A DNA stretch of 64,000 nucleotides from Isoperla grammatica (Eukaryota > Arthropoda > Insecta > Plecoptera > Perlodidae). The notes under the pieces were generated by a model, which was given only the letters and a program-made list of their open reading frames with translations, was not told the origin of the DNA and did no database searches. The stretch lies in assembly GCA_945910005.1 (NCBI GenBank), contig OX246749.1:30830311-30894310 (forward strand), given 5' to 3'. Numbering within the stretch: the stretch's first letter is position 1; the number at the start of each line of letters is the position of its first letter. This document shows positions 52,192 to 62,168 of this stretch, piece by piece. A program made the position numbers and the translations under genes.

Positions 52192-52322
52192 GTGAACTAA
52201 GACAGAAAGTTAAAAATCCTACCCCGCTGGGAATCGAATCCAGGACTCCCACGCCGGCAAGTGGTAGACCTGGGTTCGATTCCCAGCGGGGTCAGAATTT
52301 TTAGCTTTCTGTCTTAGTTCAC
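52192..52322. repeat. Foldback repeat with tRNA T-arm-like ends, copy 2
   Basis: Arms of 53-54 bp (52192-52244 and 52269-52322) with few mismatches: GTGAACTAAGACAGAAAGTT with its inverse, and CCCCGCTGGGAATCGA with its inverse. The loop is 24 nt. Each arm carries a GGTTCGATTCCC-type B-box. A partial third copy lies at 52355-52398. Confidence 0.85.
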
Positions 52323-52399
52323 ACATATACATATATTTTATGGGACAAGACACAAAGTAAAACAACCGACCCTGCTGGGAATCGAACCCAGCGGGGCTA

Positions 52400-53980
52400 T
52401 TCTCTAAATATGATCAGTGAGCACGTGATCGAGTTATGACGGTTTTTTACTACGCGATGCGTTATTATGAGTCATAACTTTTATCACTTTCTCAATACTA
52501 CGCCGTTCCGCCTCAACGCGTATATAATTTATTTAGTACAAAATGTGTTCCAATTTGTTGGATAAATTTAATTTATACAGACACTTAGCAAGATAGCAAG
52601 AAGGTATTACAATCATTTCCCGTTCGAATTTATCGCGAAGTTTTAGGTTATATAAGACTCGTACCGTAAGTTATGAAATCATAGCTTATCGCATGGTACA
52701 AATATAACGTGATATTTGAGGTGATAGGTAATATGACGTGCTCTCATTTCGAGAATAGCTGGGTCTCCCACTTGTTGGGCGGGCCACAGCTACAGAGGAA
52801 CACATTTTTATGATATTCAGCCCTAACATATTTCAGTTTATGTGTTTATAACTATATTGACAAGTGAGCCGCGACACCCACCGACCCACTTTCTGAGAAA
52901 CAGTAACAACAGTAACCACATGACAATCCAAACAGGACCTCGGTGGCATTGATATCCACAACATGCGAAGCTACGCAACACTCTAGTTTTCACCAACCCT
53001 TTCAGCATATTGGCGGCTGCTGTCTTGTGCATAATGTCCTAGCTAATAGCTATAGTGTGGGTTTCCTTCGTTGTCTTCTACAAGATAAACGACAAGTCAA
53101 GTGCAGGTTGCATATTCTACAAGAACTGTGTGTACTCTCTTCGTCGGGTGCGAGGGTCGAGAGTACCACCGCATTTTCACGTCTATTGTGCGTTCTTCTT
53201 GAGATCGCCCCCTCAGTATAAACTAATTCATTCGTAAAGCATTCATTTATATGCAGTACAACTAGCGATACTCAACTTTATCCATGGTGTGCTCGAAAAC
53301 ATTTATTATTATCAAATTGTATATTCATTCCATTACATTGTATTTTATATTACGTTTAGATTTTCTTCTATTCTGTGGGTTTTATAGTTATCTCTGGTAC
53401 AGGGTTGCAGGTGTGAAAAAGTAACGAACTTTCCAAGTGATCTGTCTCAAATCCCCATGTTGCTTGTCAGTAAACAAACATTTGGAGAGGCTTGTACCGA
53501 GGTGAGTATAACGAAGGCCTCGCTTGTACTGTCTACTCAGCGATCTCGGGTAGCAGTGACCCAATAACCGAGGCCTGCAGTTTGCAAGCTTGTCAGCTGG
53601 CTGGTTGGTGACGGAGCAATAAGTCTACAATTGTCTTGAAAAGTTATCCCATCATGTTCATGATTAACCAATTAAAATTTACAAATCAATCGATGGATAT
53701 TGATTGAAAGGCTACCCTGCCCACATCACAAGTTATTATTTTGTCACACCTGCAATATCAAGGGTTCATTCTTACCTATTTCGGTGCTCTGATTAATTTG
53801 TATTAGATACTATAAAGCTACAATTGAATGTTATCATCAGATTCCTATGCAAGTTTTAAGTATTGTATCTATATCTTATATCCATTTTACCCAATAAAGT
53901 ATAGTATTTTACATGAGACAAAATGTTACAAGCAATTGTAATTTTTAGCTTCAATATAATATATTCATCTTATTTATTTG
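52400..53980. other. Interior of insert G without recognisable genes
   Basis: Moderate AT content and no convincing coding frame. The stretch 53180-53300 (GTGCGTTCTTCTTGAGATCG, CCCCTCAGTATAAACTAATT) is similar to 54185-54290, a diverged direct repeat of about 110 bp. Confidence 0.5.

Positions 53981-54052
<72 letters not shown>
53981..54052. repeat. (TA)n microsatellite
   Basis: About 36 TA units, uninterrupted except at the edges. Confidence 0.95.
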
Positions 54053-54056
<4 letters not shown>

Positions 54057-54374
54057 TATTACTGATGTATTCCTATTGTGCACTGTCGTGCCAGACAAGG
54101 GTCTTCCTCAACCACCCGGCCGAGGGGGGCGGAAGGACTGATCGCAAATTATACCTGTCAATAGGTGAGGTAATTACGCCTCTTGTGCTTCTTCGCTGAG
54201 TTCGTCCCCTCAGTAAAAACTATTTGTTTGAATAATTAACAAATTTTACAACTCTATCCATAGTTTGCTCACAAACATGTACTCTCGTTACCGGCACTTA
54301 TCTTCACTACCCGCGATATTCCATCAACGAACAGAAATTCTAATTACATATTTTGTAACCATAGGCGTGCGCAA

Positions 54375-54420
54375 GGGGGGGGGGGGGGCAAGGGGGGGCA
54401 GCGCCCCCCCCCCCCCCCCC
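54375..54420. repeat. Adjacent poly-G and poly-C tracts
   Basis: A run of 14 G, a short spacer, 7 G, then AGCG and 17 C. It follows ATAGGCGTGCGCAAG, a sequence form often seen at ends of hAT-type elements, so it may be an element terminus. G-quadruplex or G/C hairpin formation is possible. Confidence 0.7.
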
Positions 54421-54905
54421 TTAGGATAGGTGAGCTTTTTTTTTAAATAGAATTTGGCCCAGGGTATACCGTATACGCCTGCCGATCGTAAAAGACGAGA
54501 AGAGGACCTATAGGCTATAGCACCTTCCTCATATTAAATATATTCCTCAAACTGTCACTGTTGCTCCAACTGCCTTGCCCGTTTGACCCGGGAAAGAATA
54601 GGTCCAGAATATAGTGCCTGTCGTAATGGGCGACAAAAATGCTGACTCCTGACATAATGGTTCTAATCTTACCTGAAGTCCTAGATTGGAATGTTTGGAA
54701 TGAATGAATTTGTTTGTGTATGTCTTGAAAAGGAGAGTCGTCGAAACGTTGACAATTATTTTATGAAAATAAATATTGGATTGGTTTCAACGTAAAAATG
54801 TTTTCGTACTAACATTTCTCGTACATTTTTCAACCAACAAAATCTTAGAAATCATGTACATAATATATTATTTTACTATTGTTATTATAATTATTATTAT
54901 TATAA

Positions 54906-55230
<325 letters not shown>

Positions 55231-55808
55231 ATTTTTTTTTGTGCCTTTGCAGTATTTGTGTATTTGGATATCATGGATGTCATGTGGTGGTTTTTCATCA
55301 TCATCAGCATCATCATCATTAGCCATGTTTACATGCAGTATTGAGTATTGGAATTGTATTGTATTAAATCCGTTGTTTTCATCGTAGAGCAAAAACTCAA
55401 AAAGTCTCATGATCAACACTTAGCCACGAACAATATGCGGCAACGAAACTAATATGATTCACGAAAAACGTGTTGTAAATAAAGCACCTCACAAGACAAA
55501 AGAAAGGGTTTGAATTGTTCTGCGCCCGGCCGTGACTAGCCAGCGAGTAGTCGGGATAAGGACGGGCAGCAGTTCGAGACTGTGACAATAGGCACCTCCG
55601 CGGGGGCTCTCCATTCATTCCTTGGGCCGACTTGGCCAAACGACTACGCGTCTGAACGGAACGGAACAGCAGCCGAGACCTTCCCTTGTCGACGTCTCGA
55701 GTAGAACTATCCCCACCACCACGCAGTAACATTTCCCCTCCGCTCAGAAGTGATTTTCAGAGGCATCTAGCGGGTGAAGGTAAATTATAGCTAGACTATA
55801 CCTCCACG
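55231..55808. other. Right end of insert G, GC-rich block
   Basis: 55520-55760 is GC-rich (CpG-containing) against an AT-rich background. A minus frame of 111 codons (55397-55732) has low coding character and Arg/Ser bias. It could be a promoter-like terminal region of G. No gene is called. Confidence 0.4.
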
Positions 55809-56023
55809 TTAAAGAGTACATCCTTATAAAAATAGTTAATTATTTGAACTGGTAACATACCTCAATTAATATTTGTATGGTTTTCACAGTACCACATTTG
55901 GACACCCCTGAACCTGAAAACGCCACAACATTGAAATGTCTACCCAAGCTATTTTTAATGCTTATTGGTCATTATAACAGTAACATTAATCAAATTCTCT
56001 GTACATCAATTTTTTTGCGGGAG
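55809..56023 (-). repeat. Right inverted arm of element F, outer part
   Basis: The inverse of 47419-47640, ending TTTTTTTGCGGGAG before the TATA duplication. The small plus-strand frame (55877-56080) mirrors 47329-47565 on minus and is not a gene. Confidence 0.88.
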
Positions 56024-56027
56024 TATA

Positions 56028-56621
56028 GGCCAGGGACAGGACTAATGATGCGAGACTTTAGACGAGCTTTCAGGACATGATCGTAGAGCGCAGGCTCGCG
56101 GTCTTCTTTGAAGAAGCTTACATGTAGCCTGTAGACTGTGCTCTTGGCCAACACGAGAACGAAATTGGCCAAGTCGATTTGGTTGGAGGTGGAGGTATTG
56201 TCGGGACTGAACCCAACATAGGGCTCTCGAGCAGACAGTCCACGGCGACCCAGTAAGTTTCTGATTAGCAAATCAGCCAGGCGCCACATTTGCACGGCCC
56301 GGCGACAGGACACTATCATGTGCCAAGCCGAACCCTCGACCTGGCACCAGGGGCACAGGCGAGAGCCGGCCAACCCTGCGTGGAACAAGAAGATAGGATC
56401 TGCCAGACGGTTCTTGTTGAAACGCCACACGACCTCGGAATCGAATCCAAGGGAGGGTGAGCGAACGAGACCTCTCCAATTGACTCGATCGTGCGACCAG
56501 TGTCCCTCTAGAGAACCGTCTAGGCGGAGGGAGTTGATCATGATGTCACGCAGGATCGACCGCCTGTGCTGTTGAGGGAAAAGGGAGACCCACTCGCCGG
56601 TCAACGGGCGACGATACAACA
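56028..56621 (-). pseudogene. LINE E ORF2, C-terminal zinc-binding segment
   Basis: About 198 codons on minus from RRPLTGEWVSLFPQQ to ARLKSRIISPVPG. It carries CPWCQVEGSAWHMIVSCRRA, a C-x2-C-x7-H-x4-C motif typical of the zinc-binding region after RT in L1/Tx1-group LINEs. It continues in frame from 62169 once LTR element D and one AACA are set aside, so this LINE was coding when D inserted. It is interrupted on the left by element F. The apparent ATG at 56620-56622 is a junction artefact. Confidence 0.82.
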
Positions 56622-57689
56622 TGTAATAGACCTCTCAAATGAAAAGATCTATTTTTAGGAGTGAAACAAGGTTGCAAATACAACAATATTACACTGTTTA
56701 AAACTAATTTATTATGAAATACAAAATATGAAATATAAAGTTATAGTTGGTTATTGGCAGTTTGACTTGTTATTATGAAAGTGCTTTAGTTCTTAAATTC
56801 TTTGTATAGTTCTTTGTTTATTTAGTTTTTATCGTATAGTTCTTTGTTTATTTAGTTTTTATCATATAGTTATTTGTTTATTTAGTTTTTATCGTATAGT
56901 TCGTTATGGTTTAATCGTAGTTAATTTCACTTTCACACGTTTTATAGTTCGTAATATCTTTGTTCGTAAAATCTTAGTTCTTTATTCGTAAATTCTTTGT
57001 TTATAAGTTCTTGGTTCTTTATTCGTAAATTCTTTGTTTATAAGTTTTATAGTTTTAAATCATGATCGGTACGTTACGGTTTGTTGTAGTTCTAGTTGTA
57101 GATGTTGTAGTTGTAGATGTTGTAGTTGTTGACTCGGTGGATGCCTATTTGATGCATGTTGAACCGGGCCCGTGGACTAGGCTCCTGCCTTGTCCTGGAG
57201 ACGCCTCGCTGCTGCTCCGGACACACACGTCTGTCCTCGGATGGTACTTTTGGCTGTCTGGTTGGGTCTCTTTTGTCCTTCTGGAATGGTCTGAAATCTT
57301 CGGGTGTGAAGGGGGGTGGGGGTATCTGCTTTTCGTTGGTTTGTGGCGTTGTTGCTAGGCAAAGTTGCGTAATACGTTCACACACGCGCGAGCTTGCTAC
57401 GCACTTCGTACACTTGATATTTCCCGTTTCACAATCTTTGATATTAAACTTGTGTGGTCACTGTTCGATTTGAGGGTTCTTTTGTTTGAACACATACGCA
57501 TTGACACGTGCCCTGTCCGTATAGTCCATTCGAAAAACATGTCTGGTTATATCATTTCTAAAAACATTAGTCAAAACTGCCGGAATGTGAATTGTCAAAC
57601 TTGCCGAAAAACAAACAATAAACCTTAAATACTATTAATATGAATAACTAATGTCATGGAATGTCAGGTTGGCACACTGTACTGCCACA
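56622..57689 (-). repeat. 3' LTR of element D
   Basis: 1068 bp, the same length as the other LTR, with about six differences seen by eye (for example near 56685, 56850, 57079, 57152 and 57327). It contains GTAGTTGTAGATGTT repeats (57088-57125). Short frames inside (57062-57628) occur in both LTRs and are not genes. Confidence 0.9.
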
Positions 57690-59138
57690 TCTGTCCCCCT
57701 GATCATTTTGACATGTTTACTACAAGAAAAATGAAAAAATTATCATATTAAATGATATTACATGATATTAGGATGATTACAAAAACAGTTACAAGTTAGA
57801 GAGAAATAAACAATGTTATACGCAAAAATAGTGTCTTAATATGAAACAGTTGTTCCTCAAAAGTTACATGAATACAATATAATGTTTGTTACAATAAGGT
57901 TATGAAATTAACAATGGAAATATAAAATCATTACTCTTGGTATCATATATGAGTCATCAGTCAAAGTCAAGAAGTCATAGGAAGGGTTAAGGAGGCAATA
58001 AGACTGAGCATACTACTCCCCACTCTAATCTCCTACTTCTTCCTGATCCTTAAAGAAATCATGATTGTGCAAAAGTGTTTTTTTTTTTTTTTTTTTTTTT
58101 AATACTGTTGATTTTAATGTTTTAATGTTTGATGAGTACATTATGTATGAATGTTTAATGTTTTAATGTTTGATTAGATTATTATGTATTAACGTTTAAT
58201 GTTTTTTTAATGGTTTATATGTTATGATTGATGTTAGTTATATGTGTCAATGTTTATTCCAACATTTGTTGGAGAGAGTGTCAGCTACGTGTGAAGCTTC
58301 TACACCCTGTCCCCCTACTCTCCTTCTTACTCGCCTTATAAACTAGGTTATGTTTCAATTAGGTGAAGATGTGTGGTCGACTAAATTTCGTGCATACAGT
58401 CTAGAATTTAGGTTGCTTGCCATATCCAAGTGGACCAAGCTTATATTATACAAAAAAAAAGAAAAAGTCCGAAATCCGGTCAAAAACCCCGGCTAGAAAG
58501 GTGTGACCTCCAAAATGCCTCATCAGTGCTTTCTTCTCAAAAACCAATGTTCAAGTTTACAGGCGGTCCCCCTGGGAACTGCGCCTCCTCCGTAGTGTAT
58601 CCGTGGGATAACACCACCTCCTCTTCCTCCATTACTACTACAAATTACCTAAACCCCCCTTATGGTAAGGTCCTTCAGGACACGAACCATCCCAAAGCTT
58701 CGCAGTAATGAGGTTTCGACACACATCCTCTTTTATAAAATGACATCGACAAAAAAAACATTATAGGGTCAATGCCACTTAAAACTCCAACTATATAAAA
58801 AGTTAAAATATCAATACGTGTAGTTTACTTGTAAAATGTATTAGGTTTGTTACGTTGTTAAGGGGCCTACTTATTAGAATCAGAAGTTTATGCGTTTCAA
58901 TGTTAAGTGTAATTTTAATGTTTCATGTTTATGTTTATGTTTATGGGATTTTAACTTTTATGTTTATGTTTATAATGGCTGTCGTAATCATAAGCAAAGT
59001 ATAAAAATTATTTGTTAAAAAAATGAAAATCATGTCCAAGAAATGCAAAGTCGTCAACTGAATTGTACTAGCTCGCTCGTCCATTTGCATGGCTCATCCA
59101 CGCAAACTAGCACTTACGATGAAAACCGGCTTCAATGT
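57690..59138 (-). other. Internal region of element D without recognisable genes
   Basis: It has a polypurine tract at 57690-57704 (minus), a T-run at 58078-58101 and TTTATG repeats at 58925-58975. This is where pol would normally be. A plus frame at 58430-58708 has no recognised domain. Confidence 0.65.
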
Positions 59139-59690
59139 TTAACTTGTTGTACTACCACGAAATGTAAGTGCTCTGAATATTTTATCAATCTTCAAATTTA
59201 CCTCTTGTTTCTTGAGTTTATTTTTAGTGTTTAGTTTAATGTCATTTTTGATTTGATAGTCTTGTTTTATTTTTGTTTCATTGTTGTTTTCTTGTTGACG
59301 AGGTAGTGTTTTTGTGTTGTTTTGTTTCATTATCTTCATTTTCGTAGTTTCGTTGTTTTCTTTTCCGTTATTCAATGTTTTCATTTTCGTTTCTTTGTTC
59401 GTGTTGTTTTCATTTTTCATTTTAATCGTTTCTTTGTTCATGTTGATTTCATTTTTCATTTTTATCGTTTCTTTGTTCATGTTGTTTTTGTTTGTTTTCT
59501 TTTCATTGTTCATTTTGTTTACTTTTGTTTTCTTAATGTTCTTTTCATTGTTCATTTTGTTTACTTTTGTCTTGTTATTTTTATTATTAGTGTCATTTTC
59601 ATTTTCTTGTAATATTGTTTGATGTTTTTGTTTATGTTTGTGACGCTTAGGTGTACGTTGTTTTACGTTTAAGGCTGCACAGTCCGCGTC
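59139..59690 (-). pseudogene. Low-complexity Asn/Lys-rich coding stretch after gag of element D
   Basis: The minus frame 59139-59555 reads repeats such as MNKETIKMKNEN and NNGKENNETTKMK. It directly follows gag in another frame. The composition resembles an expanded spacer, not an enzyme; no DTG protease motif is visible. Confidence 0.45.
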
Positions 59691-59692
59691 AA

Positions 59693-61018
59693 CTACGTGA
59701 GCCTTCGGTAGTTTTCCGAGTGTTGTATATTATCTCTTGCGTTTGTTGTAGGTCTTTGTCTGTTTTCGTTTCTTGTATTTTCTCGTAATGGTGTATTTTG
59801 ATATGGTTCTTCGGTGTTGTTATTTTCATGTTGTGTGTTGTATCTTGTTCTTTTTTCATGATCTATGTTTTCTTGGTCATAACGTTCTAGGTATGTGATT
59901 ATGTCTGATTCTGTGAAGTTTTGTTGTATGAGAAGAATTCGTACTTGGTATGGCATGTGGGTTATTAGTTGTCGGAGAAGCGTTGTTGACGATAAGGGAT
60001 CCGGTAAGAATTTTGCTTGCTTTAGATATCGTTTAACATATTCAGCCATACTGCGTGACTTAGTGATGTCAAAACTACCAGTGTAGATTTGTCTGATCAA
60101 TGTCGAGTGTTGAGATGGTCCCCAAAATTTGTTGATGAATGCACGTTTGAATTGTTCGTAAGTGTCGAATGTGTTGTCATGCGCCCACGACTGCGCATAA
60201 TCTGCTAAGCACTGAATCACCAGGGAATACTGTTGTTCTGGGTGTACTTGAAAGATTTTGATTTTGTTTTCTACCCTGTTTATGAATTCCATTGGGTGTA
60301 CGCCTCGGGTTGTACCATTGTACACAATTCCTTCTCTTTTTAATGTCTCGCTGATGTTTATTATATTGTTGGTGATTTGTTCGTACGAATTAGGCATTGT
60401 TGAATTGAATGTTTTTGTTGGTACTTCTTTTTGCATTTCGAGTTTTATTTTTAAGTTTGTTATTTCTGATTTTATGTTTTCAATTTCTTTGCTTATGTTT
60501 TTTGAGTGTTTTTCAATGTTTATGTTCGTGTTATTTAGGCCTTGGTGTTCTTTTATTTCAAATTTTCTTTGTTTTCATTTTCATTTAATTTTTGTTCAAT
60601 GTTATTTATGTTGATTTTTAGATTGCTAAGCATGTGGTTTTGTGTATTTAGTTGTTCAGTGACACTGTCTAACTTTGAATTTATTTGTGTAATGTTTAAT
60701 CTGAGTTGTGAATTATCTAATCTGAGTTGTGAATTTTCTGTTTGAATCTGTGAGAGCATGCGAACAATTAATGAGATTGACTCACCAAGCTCAGTCTTAC
60801 TACAGGAAGTGATACCTGGGGTTTGTTTTGGTTGCTGGAACGTCGCAGCTGTCGCCAGTAGGTCAGTGTTGTTCTGTTCGTCTGCTACATGAAATGGAAG
60901 TGGGCGTGTCTTGTACAGTCAGTGTCCGCTGACTCGGCTCCGTCGAGTCGACAGGTCCCTCGTACTCAGCATCACATGAAATGTTTGCAACATCAGTAAA
61001 TTCTTTGTTTTCACTCAT
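59693..61018 (-). pseudogene. gag: Gag-like protein of element D, frameshifted
   Basis: ATG at 61016-61018, soon after the primer-binding site. The N-terminal part shifts frame near 60915, then a coiled coil follows (60759-60553: MLSQIQTENSQLRLDNSQLR, later NNIEQKLNENENKENLK), a second shift near 60555, and the capsid-like domain 59693-60436 (EFINRVENKIKIFQVHPEQQ, AQSWAHDN, FKRAFINKFWGPSQ, RSMAEYVKRYLKQAKFL). These are retrotransposon Gag features. No CCHC knuckle. It presumably packaged element RNA; the enzymes must come from a related full element. Confidence 0.78.
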
Positions 61019-61087
61019 TTTGATTTTGATTTAGTTAATGAATAGTTAGTTAAATCTCGAGACGTGAACAAGTATCGTTGGCCTAAG

Positions 61088-61099
61088 CGTTGGGCGCCA
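61088..61099 (-). other. Primer-binding site of element D
   Basis: TGGCGCCCAACG on minus, one base inside the 5' LTR, identical to the Gypsy-1 site. Confidence 0.85.
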
Positions 61100-61100
61100 T

Positions 61101-62168
61101 TGTAATAGACCTCTCAAATGAAAAGATCTATTTTTAGGAGTGAAACAAGGTTGCAAATACAACAGTATTACACTGTTTAAAACTAATTTATTATGAAATA
61201 CAAAATATGAAATATAAAGTTATAGTTGGTTATTGGCAGTTTGACTTGTTATTATGAAAGTGCTTTAGTTCTTAAATTCTTTGTATAGTTCTTTGTTTAT
61301 TTAGTTTTTATCGTATAGTTCTTTGTATATTTAGTTTTTATCATATAGTTATTTGTTTATTTAGTTTTTATCGTATAGTTCGTTATGTTTTAATCGTAGT
61401 TAATTTCACTTTCACACGTTTTATAGTTCGTAATATCTTTGTTCGTAAAATCTTAGTTCTTTATTCGTAAATTCTTTGTTTATAAGTTCTTGGTTCTTTA
61501 TTCGTAAATTCTTTGTTTATAAGTTTTATAGTTTTAAATCATGATCGGTACGTTATGGTTTGTTGTAGTTCTAGTTGTAGATGTTGTAGTTGTAGATGTT
61601 GTAGTTGTTGACTCGGTGGATGCCTATTTGAGGCATGTTGAACCGGGCCCGTGGACTAGGCTCCTGCCTTGTCCTGGAGACGCCTCGCTGCTGCTCCGGA
61701 CACACACGTCTGTCCTCGGATGGTACTTTTGGCTGTCTGGTTGGGTCTCTTTTGTCCTTCTGGAATGGTCTGAAATCTTCGGGTGTGAAGGGGGGTGGGG
61801 GTAACTGCTTTTCGTTGGTTTGTGGCGTTGTTGCTAGGCAAAGTTGCGTAATACGTTCACACACGCGCGAGCTTGCTACGCACTTCGTACACTTGATATT
61901 TCCCGTTTCACAATCTTTGATATTAAACTTGTGTGGTCACTGTTCGATTTGAGGGTTCTTTTGTTTGAACACATACGCATTGACACGTGCCCTGTCCGTA
62001 TAGTCCATTCGAAAAACATGTCTGGTTATATCATTTCTAAAAACATTAGTCAAAACTGCCGGAATGTGAATTGTCAAACTTGCCGAAAAACAAACAATAA
62101 ACCTTAAATACTATTAATATGAATAACTAATGTCATGGAATGTCAGGTTGGCACACTGTACTGCCACA
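61101..62168 (-). repeat. 5' LTR of element D
   Basis: 1068 bp, starting TGTGGCAGTACAGTGTGCC on minus and ending ...GGTCTATTACA. Nearly identical to 56622-57689. Confidence 0.9.

Larger units (their letters stand above)
56622..62168 (-). mobile_element. LTR retrotransposon D, gag-only, with near-identical LTRs
   Basis: LTRs at 56622-57689 and 61101-62168 (each 1068 bp) and the 4-bp TSD AACA (56618-56621; 62169-62172). On minus: 5' LTR 62168-61101, primer-binding site, gag, low-complexity Asn/Lys region, about 1.4 kb without genes, polypurine tract GATCAGGGGGACAGA (57690-57704), 3' LTR. No protease, RT, RNase H or integrase is found. It is inserted in LINE E. Confidence 0.9.

Noticed and set aside
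57062..57628. Small proteins encoded in the LTRs of element D (also 61541-62107 and 45253-45471)
   Set aside because: Identical in position in each LTR, no family resemblance, and overlapping frames on both strands; explained by LTR conservation.
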